The notes under the pieces: generated by a model
The model's input: the letters and a program-made list of their open reading frames with translations, nothing else
What the model was told of the DNA's origin: nothing
Database searches by the model: none
Shown: piece by piece, positions 24,685 through 32,675 of the stretch
Layout of the letters: each line of letters begins with the position of its first letter
How positions within the stretch are numbered: the first letter of the stretch is position 1
Translations under genes and position numbers: made by a program
NCBI GenBank assembly: GCA_023138735.1
Contig: JAGLOY010000077.1
Location: 1 to 32,675 of the forward strand
Direction of reading: 5' to 3'
DNA: 32,675 nucleotides
DNA from: Candidatus Aegiribacteria sp.
Lineage (GTDB): Bacteria; Fermentibacterota; Fermentibacteria; Fermentibacterales; JCC-6

Positions 24685-26181
24685 ATGTATCAAACATATT
24701 TACGCATCAGCAATGTCTCATACACATATCCCGGTTCAAATCAGCAGGCGGTCAGCGGTGTTTCATTGAATCTCGACTCAGGCTGGACTGCCTTCGCCGG
24801 AGCCAACGGCTGCGGTAAAACAACCTTACTCAAACTCGCGACTGGGCTCCTGACACCTGATACAGGCTCGATCGTTTCTTCGGGAACGACTGTCTACTGT
24901 TCTCAGAGAACGGATCACCTTTCTGAGTTTCTGGATGAATTCCTTTTTGACTGGTCCTCGGGGTCCATCAGATTGAGGGATATTCTTAATATCGGAGATG
25001 ACTGGGGAGAGAGGTGGGATACTCTTTCCTACGGTGAACGAAGACGCCTGCAGATTGCCGCCGCAATTTGGACCAGCCCTTCTGTTCTGGCTTTGGATGA
25101 GCCTTTCAATCATCTTGACACGGATGGCAGATCCCTTCTGATCAGAGCAATGAGGGAATACCATGGCTGCGGTCTGCTGGTAAGTCATGACAGAAATGCT
25201 TTGGATCTGCTGTGTACTTCCTGCGTCCTGTTCTTTCCGGAAAGGATACAGTTATACAGAACAGGCTACACATCAGCGATGAAAGCCGAACGTAAAAAAC
25301 AGGAATACCTTACGGGAAAGAGAAAAATGGCTGGAGTGAAGTACCTGCAGCTGAAACGGGACGCAAGGAAAAAGATGATACAGGCCAGGACTCTGCAGGC
25401 TCACCTCTCCGGGAAGCGTATATCCTTCAAGGATATCTGCAAGTACAATTACGATGGTCCATCCCAGTATACCAGTAGAGTCCAGAATGCAGGACGGAGA
25501 AGCAGAGAGGCTTCGGCGAGGGCGGAGAGAGCGAAGGATCGCATGGAATCCATCAAGTACAGAAAGATATACGGCACCGGTGTTGAACTGACCGGAGAAA
25601 TATCCACCAGAAACTACCTTCTTGAGATACTTCCGGGAGAAATCAGAATTGGTGAGGCTACCCTCACGTATCCGCACCTTGAAATCAAATCCGAAGACAG
25701 GATAGCGCTAACGGGCGGAAACGGAACCGGCAAAACCATGCTGCTTGCCCATCTCAGGTCAGAACTGAACTGCCCCCCGGAAAAATTGATCTGGATTCCG
25801 CAGGAGATCACCGCCGGGCAGTGCAGTTGTCTTCTTGAAGAGATTAAGAAACGTTCCAGAGAAGATCTCGGGCAGATAATGACCATTGTAAGAAGGCTTG
25901 GCAGCGATCCGGAAAGGGTGCTCTGCTCCGAAATCCCCAGCCCTGGGGAGGCCAGAAAACTGCTGCTTGCGTTTGGCCTTTCAAAAACGCCATGGCTTGT
26001 TATTATGGATGAACCCACAAACCATATGGATCTGCCATCAGTGGAATGCCTGGAGAAGGCGCTGAACGATTACACAGGCGCCCTGGTGCTGGTCAGTCAT
26101 GATAGAGAATTCCTGGGTAATACAACGAGTATTCAGTGGAATATCATGGACAGAAAATTATCCGTTACAAAAAACGCTTAG
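24685..26181 (+). CDS. ABC-F family ATPase
   Basis: A 498-residue soluble protein with two ATPase domains and no membrane helices. Domain 1 has Walker A GANGCGKTT, signature LSYGERRRLQIA, Walker B VLALDEPFNHLD and SHD. Domain 2 has Walker A GGNGTGKTM, Walker B LVIMDEPTNHMD and SHD, but its signature is PSPGEARKLLLA, lacking the usual LSGG. The interdomain region (about residues 190-310) is basic and helical, as in the tRNA-contacting arm of ABC-F proteins. Such proteins act on the ribosome and some confer antibiotic resistance. AGAAAGGA precedes the ATG. The leader suggests translation-responsive expression. Whether it is a resistance factor or a housekeeping translation factor cannot be told. 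Confidence 0.9.
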   Translation: MYQTYLRISNVSYTYPGSNQQAVSGVSLNLDSGWTAFAGANGCGKTTLLKLATGLLTPDTGSIVSSGTTVYCSQRTDHLSEFLDEFLFDWSSGSIRLRDILNIGDDWGERWDTLSYGERRRLQIAAAIWTSPSVLALDEPFNHLDTDGRSLLIRAMREYHGCGLLVSHDRNALDLLCTSCVLFFPERIQLYRTGYTSAMKAERKKQEYLTGKRKMAGVKYLQLKRDARKKMIQARTLQAHLSGKRISFKDICKYNYDGPSQYTSRVQNAGRRSREASARAERAKDRMESIKYRKIYGTGVELTGEISTRNYLLEILPGEIRIGEATLTYPHLEIKSEDRIALTGGNGTGKTMLLAHLRSELNCPPEKLIWIPQEITAGQCSCLLEEIKKRSREDLGQIMTIVRRLGSDPERVLCSEIPSPGEARKLLLAFGLSKTPWLVIMDEPTNHMDLPSVECLEKALNDYTGALVLVSHDREFLGNTTSIQWNIMDRKLSVTKNA

Positions 26182-26187
26182 CCTGTG

Positions 26188-27299
26188 CTAAAGTGTTTCC
26201 AGCATGTATACCTTCTGGTAACCCCGGGCCGGATTCTCTGAATACGCAAGTACTCCGGCTGACTGGATAATAACGTTCCAGTATTTTCCCTCTGAGGGTT
26301 CCACAGGAAGGGTAACAATCCTTAATAGTTCTCCTGAGTTATCGTATACATCGAAGGTCGGAATCTGCTCGATGCCCCTTCGAACCCAGATGTTACCATA
26401 ATCGTCTATCCCCAGTCCGCTTATCATCGGATAGAAGGGATCAGGCGAGCAGCTCTGGTCACCCGCTCCCAGGCTGACTAACCTGGCTTCCATGAATTCC
26501 GTCTCTTCTTCCAGTTCTACTGGTGTCATTTCGACAGGCTCAAAATCGTTTCGAACCAGCTCAAATACCTGTTCACCGCTGGTATTGTAACCAAGAACTT
26601 CGTATTCTGTGCTGGATCGAGAAGCGAAGTATACTGTTTCGTAATCAACCTCTGCTACGCTGTATGCGTCGAACACGTTTTCGAACAGTGGGGCTGCGTT
26701 GGTGGGGGTAAACTCGAAACTCTGTTCCGCAAGAACGACATCAGGCTCATTGTCTCCCGGCAGATAAATGCCCAGAGTCACGTCCGCCATGAGTCTGTCA
26801 TCCCGCGGCATCATCTGAAAATGAACAGCCACAAAAGAACTGTCCCTCATCCCGGCAAGTACGAACGGTGGAGGAGTCATACCCCTGGGATATTCAGCGA
26901 TCCATTCACCTGTATTGAAATCAAACCTTTCCATTGCGTCCCTCTGACTGACAAGAAGGTTACCGTTTTCTGTAATTGTCATGAATACGGTCTGGCTCAT
27001 TTCCCCGGGTCCATCACCCGCGCGGCCTATCTGCCGCTGAAAAATACCATCCCGGCTGTAGACCATCACTCTGGAAAATGCTCTGTCAAGAAGAACGATA
27101 GACCCGTCCTCCAGAATCGTGAGCCCCTCTATCGAGCGAACATGTAAAGACTGTCCCCGATCTCTACACCCATTGAATCAGTAAATATCAGTTCAGAATC
27201 CGGCATCTGAGGTTCAGGAGTGGTTATCTGCTCCGTTTCCCCTCCACAGGATAGCATGAGAATCGCTGTAACAATAAGCTCAATTGTCAATCGCTTCAT
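26188..27299 (-). pseudogene. Six-bladed beta-propeller lipoprotein, frameshifted
   Basis: The N-terminal part starts at ATG 27299 (GGGAGATGG upstream) with a lipoprotein signal ending LMLSC, a linker and DSMGVEIGDSLYMFAR, then stops at TAG 27129-27131. The homologous continuation (SIEGLTILEDGSIVLLDRAFSRVMVYSRDG, then IGRAGDGPGEM) is in another frame from about 27138 down to 26188 and ends normally. One missing base near 27131-27139 would join them. The GRAGDGPGEM blade is shared with the partial lipoprotein at 32159. The gene is either recently inactivated or carries an assembly error. Propeller lipoproteins of this type are of unknown function. Confidence 0.75.
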
Positions 27300-27412
27300 C
27301 GCCATCTCCCATTCTTTCATTAATTGCATCAATAAGAAGAAGATGTTACAGAAAATGGAACTGTCAACCGAACTTCCGGGTTATACCTCGAGTTTAAGGG
27401 GGATTAATTAAA

Positions 27413-29590
27413 ATGAGAAATACTTTGATTATCCACGTGCTGCTTCCGCTTTCGATTATAATGACGATGGGGTGTATCGATACTGGAAACTCTGAAGGGA
27501 CAAACGGTATGGCTGATACTTCGAACGGAATGAACAGGCTCTCCGAGGAGACAAGTGCCTATCTCCTCGCACATGGGGACAACCCGGTCAACTGGTATCC
27601 ATGGGGGGATGAAGCCTTTGCTGCCGCCAGAACAGAGGATAAGCCCATATTCCTATCAATTGGCTACTCCTCCTGTCACTGGTGCCATGTCATGAAAGAG
27701 GAGAGTTTTGAGGATACTGAAGTAGCCGCTCTTCTGAACGATGCGTTCATCTGTATAAAGGTTGACAGGGAAGAACGCCCCGATATCGATAATTTATACA
27801 TGAGATTCACAGTTGTGTTGACCGGCGGCGGGGGCTGGCCCATGACGGTTATAATGACATCGGAAGGTGACCCCTTCTTTGCGGCAACCTACATCCCTAA
27901 AAACGCATCGTTCGGAAGAACCGGCATGATGCAGCTTCTGCCTGCAGTTGCCAGGCAGTGGGAGACCGGAAGGGAGGAAATAGCCGCGCAGGCTGCTGAA
28001 ATAGAGAGAATTGTTATTCACAGCCAGCAGGTTTCTACGGTTTCTCGGGAACCTTCCCAGGGTGTTGCCGACAGCAGTTTCTCTGCCTTCAGGTCTTCTT
28101 TCGATCCGGAGTTTGGAGGGTTCGGTACCGCTCCGAAGTTCCCTTCACCGCATAACCTGATCTTTCTGCTCCGGTACTGGAATGCAACGGGGGAGCAGAG
28201 CGCCCTTGATATGGTCACGGCAACTCTCCGGGCTATCCGCTGCGGCGGGATATATGATCAGCTGGGATTCGGCATTCATCGCTATTCAACGGACAGGGAA
28301 TGGCTGGTACCCCACTTCGAGAAGATGCTTTACGACCAGGCTCTGCTAACGATGGCTTTCCTAGAGGCTTACCAGGCAACGGAAGATGAGTTCTTCGCCG
28401 GCACAGCCAGGGAGATTCTTGAGTACGTTCTTCGTGATATGACTTCAGCCGATGGAGCTTTCTATTCCTCCGAGGATGCTGACAGCGAAGGAGGGAAAGG
28501 TGCCTTCTACACATGGAGCCTTGATGAGATGTCCCGCGTACTCACTCCAGCCGATCTGCAGGTTGCGACCGAGTATTGGAATGTCACTGAATCCGGGAAC
28601 TTTAGAGAAGCTGGCGCGTTAGATAATAGCAGGAGCATACTCCACTTGACCCGGGAGAACTGTTCCTCGTCATTAACCTCGCCGGGGGAGCTGCAGGATG
28701 TCATTTCCGCCGCAAGGCGGACTCTCCTCCTCTCGAGAGAAAGCCGGCCAGGACCATTCAGAGATGAAAAGGTTCTGTCTGACTGGAACGGACTGATGAT
28801 AGCTGCCCTGGCGAGGGCCTCCATTGTTCTTAATGATCCACAGTATCTTGATGCCGCGGTTGAAGCCTTCGAGTTCATCAGTGACAGGATGATGACGGTC
28901 GATGGGAGACTTATCCACAGCTTCACAATGGGCAGACAGGGCCCGGAAGCATTCCTTGATGATTACGTATTTCTGATTTGGGCCTGTCTTGAGCTTTACA
29001 GCGCTTCCCTTGGGCAGCAGTACCTCCATACCGCCATCGAACTTCAGGGTGCGCTTGACAACCACTTCGCGGACGATTCAGGAGGAGGATACTTCTTTAC
29101 CGGAGATTACGCAGACCCGAAGATCCCAAGGCTGAAGGAATCCTACGATGGTGCCGTGCCATCTGGTAATTCGGTGGAACTGGGCAATCTCATTTCGCTC
29201 TGGAAGATCACAGGAGACCCACGGTACATGGAAAGTGCTTCCCGAATCGAGTCTGCATTCGGGGCATCCGTATCCGCTGCACCCACAGCTTATTCCATGC
29301 TGTAAACGGGGATAATGTACGGAAGGAATGGGGGAACTGAAGTTCTGCTTGTGGGTGAATCCGATGATCCTGTATTGCTGGAGATGCTTACTGTGCTTCA
29401 AGCGGGGTACAGGCCGTGGACCACAGTAGTTCTTATGGATCCTGCAAATGCTCTGGATGGGCCTGCATGGATTCCGGATATCTCCGATATTTCAGTTATA
29501 CCTGCAGCTTACGTTTGCAGAGGCGGCGCCTGTAGCCTTCCGGTGGGAACCGCCCGGGAACTTGAAGAACTGCTTGCGCAGGATCCCTGA
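27413..29590 (+). pseudogene. yyaL: DUF255/YyaL thioredoxin-domain lipoprotein, interrupted by TAA
   Basis: A DUF255 (spermatogenesis-associated protein 20-like) protein: a thioredoxin-like N-domain with the redox motif CHWC (Cys88, Cys91) in [19 protein letters not shown] and [11 protein letters not shown], then an (alpha/alpha)6 glycoside-hydrolase-like domain ([39 protein letters not shown]). The first frame stops at TAA 29303-29305, but codons continue in the same frame and give the family's C-terminus (GTEVLLVGES, YVCRGGACSLPVGTA) to TGA 29588-29590. The joined protein would have 725 codons, near family size. A lipoprotein signal ends IIMTMGC (Cys21). ATG 27413 follows AAGGGGG. The ochre codon is a nonsense mutation or an error; unlike the TGA cases it has no SECIS. 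Confidence 0.85.
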
Positions 29591-29627
29591 CCTGGAGGGA
29601 GAAAGGCAATTCGAACCTGGTTCATCA

Positions 29628-29678
29628 TTGACCTTCCAAGACGACTGTATAATAATCGTTTATACGTTTCTGGAAACG
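29628..29678 (+). promoter_or_regulatory. Promoter and inverted repeat of the FG-GAP selenoprotein
   Basis: TTGACC at 29628-29633 with TATAAT at 29648-29653 (short 14-nt spacer) or TAATAA at 29650-29655 (16 nt). Downstream is an inverted repeat CGTTTC-TG-GAAACG at 29665-29678. Confidence 0.4.
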
Positions 29679-29705
29679 AGTACATTATGCTTTAGGGAGG
29701 AAGAA

Positions 29706-30941
29706 ATGCGATACATTGCTCTGCTGTTTATTGTACCACTTCTGGCGCTTGCCGACCTGCCTTTGTTCCGCGAGCCGGTAATCATTGAGGCGGATGGTGT
29801 GAACCTTGATGTTGGAGTCATGTCCGATCCCTTCATGGTTGACTGGGATGTGGACGGACTTGTTGACCTTCTGGTGGGGCAGTATTCACCAGGCAAGGTC
29901 AGTTTCTACAAGAATATCGGAACCAGCGGGAATCCTGTATTCACATTTTCGAACTACCTTCAGGCTGACGGAAGTGATATTGCTGTCAGCTATGGTTGAT
30001 GCACCGGAGCCACAAATCCACAGGCTGTGGATTTCAACAATGACGGTATTCTTGATCTTGTTCTCGGAGAGAGAGACGGTTACTTCAATTTCTACACAGG
30101 CAACGGTGACGGTACCCTTCATTTCATAGGCTATCCCTTCGACGATCTTGGTAACCCCATCGAAAGAAACTACAATTCCTCTGGTTACCTCGATGACTGG
30201 AACGAAGACGGGTATATTGACTTCATCGCAGGCGGATACGAAACGGAAACAACAAGCGGCGGGATTCTGGAGGTGTATCTCAACACCGGTGATGATATCA
30301 CTTCACCAGTATGGAGTGCATCAACAATAGATCTTACGTCTTCAGTCTCCAACAAGTGGAGGCTCACCCACCAGACCTTTGATCTGGACCGGGACGGAGA
30401 CAAGGATCTTGTACTCGGTTATGAAATGGGTAATGTGTGGTTCGCTGAAAATATCGGCACCAACAGTAATCCCTCCTTCAACGGTTACGTACAGCTTGTG
30501 TGCGATGGCGGGGACATCAATGTCTACGACAATTATCCCGGCGGAGGAAGGGCTCGGGAGAATGTAATTGACTACAACAGCGATGGCATTCCAGATATTC
30601 TTTCAGGCTGCAACAACGGATGGATCTACTACTTTGAAGGGTACGATCAAACAGGAATCAGCGAAGGTGCTTCAACTTCTCCCGTGGAGTTTAATATGAC
30701 TCTTTCGGAAGTACCTACTTCAGGCATGTTCTCTGTCAATATGACTCTTCCGGTGGCCGCTGTGGTGGAGATCAATATCTTCGATGCATGCGGGAGAATC
30801 GTAGAATCCTCCAGCGCATCCCATCAGATCGGCTTTGCGTCTGTTCAGATGAATATCACGGACGTTCCAGCTGGTATGTACATAGTGTCTGTATCTGCCG
30901 GGGGAACGATGGAAACCGCAAGACTGATTAAGATAAATTAA
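29706..30941 (+). CDS. Secreted FG-GAP propeller selenoprotein, Sec-Cys motif
   Basis: A 411-residue secreted propeller with one in-frame TGA (29997-29999, residue 98). A signal peptide (RYIALLFIVPLLALA) precedes FG-GAP/VCBS blades: VDWDVDGLVDLLVGQYSPG; DFNNDGILDLVLGERDGY; DDWNEDGYIDFIAGG; DLDRDGDKDLVLGYEMG; DYNSDGIPDILSG, each a calcium loop with alternating Asp. The TGA lies between blades, in AVSYG-TGA-CTGATNPQAVDFNNDG; related proteins commonly have Cys there, giving Sec-Cys. The frame stays open for 314 more codons and ends in a sorting domain (IFDACGRIVESS, AGMYIVSVSAG). A SECIS-like hairpin follows the TGA (30014-30034). GGGAGGAAG precedes the ATG; true stop is TAA. Confidence 0.8.
30014..30034 (+). 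promoter_or_regulatory. SECIS-like hairpin, FG-GAP propeller
   Basis: AAATCCACA (30014-30022), loop GGC (30023-30025), TGTGGATTT (30026-30034): nine perfect pairs with a GG-bearing apical loop starting 23 nt after the TGA. Confidence 0.7.
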
Positions 30942-30971
30942 GCGCCGTTTAACGTGATGATGAGTATGAAT

Positions 30972-30989
30972 ATACTGTATCGACAGTAT
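30972..30989 (+). promoter_or_regulatory. Inverted repeat between two Sec genes
   Basis: ATACTGT-ATCG-ACAGTAT, seven perfect pairs with a four-base loop. It lies 31 nt after the FG-GAP selenoprotein stop and upstream of the next one; it may be an operator or weak terminator. Confidence 0.35.
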
Positions 30990-31053
30990 TGAGAGGATAT
31001 GCTCTTGACCAAAAGGAGTGTATAAGTGAACTTCATATGAAAGGAAGGTAATT

Positions 31054-32070
31054 ATGAAAAACGTTCTACTGCTTGTTCTACCGCTTATGGTTGCAGTTTG
31101 TGTGTCGGATCCTGTTCTGGATCGTACACTGACCGCTCCGGATGGTAACATCACCGGTCTTGGCTACGGAGAAGGATATCTCTGGGCGCTCGACAAAACC
31201 TCCGAGACTGTCTACAAGCTGGATCCACTTACAGGTGCTGTTGAGAATTCCTGGGTCTGCACCCAGACAGGTACGAAGATTCCCACAGGACTTACCTACA
31301 TGAATAATTATGTATACGTGTGCGCCGGTACTGCAACCGGAACCGCAGCATATGGTTACCGGTACACCTCAGCTGGAGCGTATGTCAGTAATTTTTCGAT
31401 GGACTGTTGAGGAAGCGATTTAGACCAGGAGGTTACTGGTCTTGCTTCCAGTTCAAATGTTGTATTCGGTGCCGGAGTCGATACACAATCACTGTGGGAA
31501 ACTGTTGAGAGATACAGCGCAACAGGTACTCTTCTTACGGGACCTTACCTTTTCAAGCCAATTGGTCTTCCTGAGTTCTTCGATATCGGTTATTCGGGTG
31601 GAGATATCTGGTTCGCCTGCGATGATGCGGATTCCCCCATTAAGGCTTTCAACACTGCAGGTGCACTTACGGATTATATCTGGAACACCGTCGTTCCCGC
31701 TGCCCACGGGCTCTGTTTCGAGGACGATCAGTACCTCTGGGCCAGCAATATTTACACCGATGAGCTGTACAGGATAAACCTTAATCCTACAGGGATAGAG
31801 GGACAGGAGATTGAGTCTGCAATTTCACTTGTCTCCAGCAATAATCCTTTCACCACTTCCGTGACAATCCAGGGTACTGGCTTCTCCGAGGCTGCTGTTC
31901 TGGAGATATTCGATATAATGGGCAGGAAAGTGTATATTGCTTCATTCAACGGTTCCCACACCTGGGGTGGATTCGACATGAACGGGAATCAGGTTCCATG
32001 CGGAACCTACACAGCTCTTGTTCACGACGAGCTTTCCGGAGGCGTAACTCTAAGACTGCTTCGTCTTTAG
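31054..32070 (+). CDS. Secreted beta-propeller selenoprotein, Cys-Sec motif (paralog 2)
   Basis: A 338-residue secreted protein with one in-frame TGA (31408-31410, residue 119). It is the paralog of 21976-23019: a signal peptide (KNVLLLVLPLMVAVCVS), blades NITGLGYGEGYLWALDK, SETVYKLDPLTGAVENSW and IPTGLTYMNNYVYVCAGT, then SMDC-TGA-GSDLD at the same position as DILC-TGA-GSPLW, FDIGYSGGDIWFACDDADSP, LNPTGIEG, NNPFTTSV and FDIMGRKVYIASFNG with a T9SS-like end (CGTYTALVHD). The frame is open for 219 codons after the TGA to TAG. The conserved C-Sec-G-S across two divergent copies argues for selection on the Sec. AAGGAAGG precedes the ATG. Confidence 0.82.
31411..31449 (+). promoter_or_regulatory. 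SECIS-like hairpin, propeller 2
   Basis: A long two-part stem starting at the base after the TGA: GGAAGC (31411-31416) with GCTTCC (31444-31449), and AGACCAG (31422-31428) with CTGGTCT (31436-31442), apical loop GAGGTTA (31429-31435). An asymmetric bulge (GATTT) separates the two. This is very like classical bacterial SECIS structure, with GGU in the loop. Confidence 0.8.
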
Positions 32071-32104
32071 GATCAACCGCTACAACTGTCCTGTTTTTTA
32101 TGAA

Positions 32105-32138
32105 AGCCGCTCCAGTTCCTGAAGACCGGGGCGGTTTT
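32105..32138 (+). terminator. Rho-independent terminator
   Basis: GCCGCTCC (32106-32113), a 14-nt loop, GGGGCGGT (32128-32135), with one G-U in the stem, ending in TTTT (32135-32138). It follows the paralog 2 selenoprotein gene. Confidence 0.65.
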
Positions 32139-32158
32139 CGAACCTGGAAGAGAGTATT

Positions 32159-32675
32159 ATGAAATGCAGTGAAATCTTCTTCTTGCTTGCCGGTATATGT
32201 CTTCTGGTTTCTGCAGGTTGTGGATCAGGTGCGGGGACCGATTCAAGCGGAGAGGATACGCTGGGGGCTCCAGCCGACAGCATGATCATAATATCTGATA
32301 CGATCTCGGTAGATCTCATGGCAGATTACGGTATTGCTTCTGTTGATGATATTGATGCTGCAGGAAATGGTCGGATAGCACTTCTTGATAGAGTAAGCGC
32401 GACCGTTACCGTTATTGCGGATTCCGGTGATCTCGTTGCCAGGGCGGGAGGTTCCGGCAGCGGCCCGGGCGAATTCCAGTGGCCTACCGCGATATCCATT
32501 TCGGGCAACGGTTCAGTCGCAGTCTCGGATCAGATGGCTGGGTCCGTGAGGATTCTTGAACCCGGTCTTGACGCATATGTTGACCTGCAGGGATTCATGA
32601 TGGCAAATCCAGGTATAATACATCTGAATCTTGATGGCGGTTTTATCGGAATGAGAATGATCTTCCGCTCAGAGG
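32159..32675 (+). CDS. Beta-propeller lipoprotein, partial (runs off the window)
   Basis: The ATG at 32159 follows GGAAGAGAG; the frame stays open to the window end, so about 172 residues are visible. A lipoprotein signal (FFLLAGICLLVSAGC) places a lipidated Cys21, followed by a Ser/Gly-rich linker and an NHL/six-bladed propeller start (IASVDDIDAAGNGRIALLDR, then RAGGSGSGPGEFQWP and SISGNGSVAVSDQ). The GGSGSGPGEF blade pairs it with the frameshifted gene at 26188-27299. Function unknown. Confidence 0.75.
   Translation, partial: MKCSEIFFLLAGICLLVSAGCGSGAGTDSSGEDTLGAPADSMIIISDTISVDLMADYGIASVDDIDAAGNGRIALLDRVSATVTVIADSGDLVARAGGSGSGPGEFQWPTAISISGNGSVAVSDQMAGSVRILEPGLDAYVDLQGFMMANPGIIHLNLDGGFIGMRMIFRSE

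Noticed and set aside
29303-29305. TAA in the DUF255 gene as another recoded amino acid
   Set aside because: No hairpin of SECIS type follows, TAA is not a selenocysteine codon, and the neighbouring lipoprotein gene is also damaged; mutation or error is simpler.
21976-32070. TGA as a general sense codon (Trp or Gly recoding)
   Set aside because: Many genes in the window end in TGA at the position expected from family length or operon overlap, and only three genes have internal TGA, each beside or near Cys and with a hairpin behind it.
1-32675. CRISPR array, rRNA, transposase or phage genes
   Set aside because: No regularly spaced direct repeats, ribosomal RNA motifs or transposase/integrase motifs were seen in either strand.

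Overview
The window looks like a chromosomal segment of an uncultured Gram-negative bacterium of the FCB type (the Fermentibacteria / WOR-3 / Latescibacteria neighbourhood would fit). The evidence is indirect. Several secreted proteins end in a Por/T9SS-like C-terminal sorting domain (an NPF/NPC start, a '(V)YD(L/I/V)TGR' strand and a 'G.Y.I/V..' end). There are lipoprotein beta-propellers, an Mla-type lipid transporter, and mixed ATG/TTG/GTG starts. The phylum is an inference.

Layout. 1-1482: AT-rich leader with a good promoter, then an alpha/beta hydrolase of the proline-iminopeptidase type. 1562-4212: a possible zinc-ribbon ORF, a hicAB toxin-antitoxin pair, a secreted VCBS-repeat protein, and degenerate intergenic repeats resembling tRNA 3' ends. 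4213-7020 (minus): CPA2 cation/proton antiporter, an EIIA/PII-like regulatory protein and a HAD hydrolase. 7572-10367: a NitT/TauT-type ABC importer (lipoprotein, permease, ATPase). 10364-11434 (minus): a TonB-like protein and a small membrane ORF with a frame-broken continuation. 11562-17767: Mla/MCE lipid transporter (STAS-MlaE, MlaF, MlaD, auxiliary lipoprotein), a sulfatase-like metalloenzyme and HtpG. 17874-23019: secreted M14 carboxypeptidase, an unknown HTH-like protein, a decayed FG-GAP gene and a secreted propeller. 23349-26181: formyltransferase-like protein (minus) and an ABC-F ATPase with a leader that looks like an attenuator. 26188-29590: a frameshifted propeller lipoprotein and a thioredoxin-domain (DUF255/YyaL) lipoprotein interrupted by an ochre codon. 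29706-32675: two more secreted propellers and a partial propeller lipoprotein.

Main discovery. Three secreted, sortase-like-tagged beta-propeller proteins (21976-23019, 29706-30941, 31054-32070) each contain one in-frame TGA, and the conserved protein sequence continues across it. In all three the TGA lies next to a cysteine or within one residue of the usual cysteine position (Cys-TGA-Gly-Ser twice, Gly-TGA-Cys-Thr once). It is followed at bacterial-SECIS distance by a stable hairpin with a G-rich apical loop (GGT, GAGGTTA, GGC). At least eight other genes here use TGA as a true stop, so wholesale recoding is excluded. The most economical reading is a family of selenocysteine-containing extracellular propeller proteins with a vicinal Cys/Sec pair. 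I know of no description of such a family, but I could not search.

Two further regulatory signals stand out. An identical 19-bp block with a 12-bp palindrome sits directly on the -10/+1 region of two sigma70-like promoters 3.7 kb apart, one ahead of the carboxypeptidase and one ahead of the decayed FG-GAP gene and the first selenoprotein. The ABC-F gene has a five-codon leader ORF that ends exactly where a terminator-like hairpin begins.
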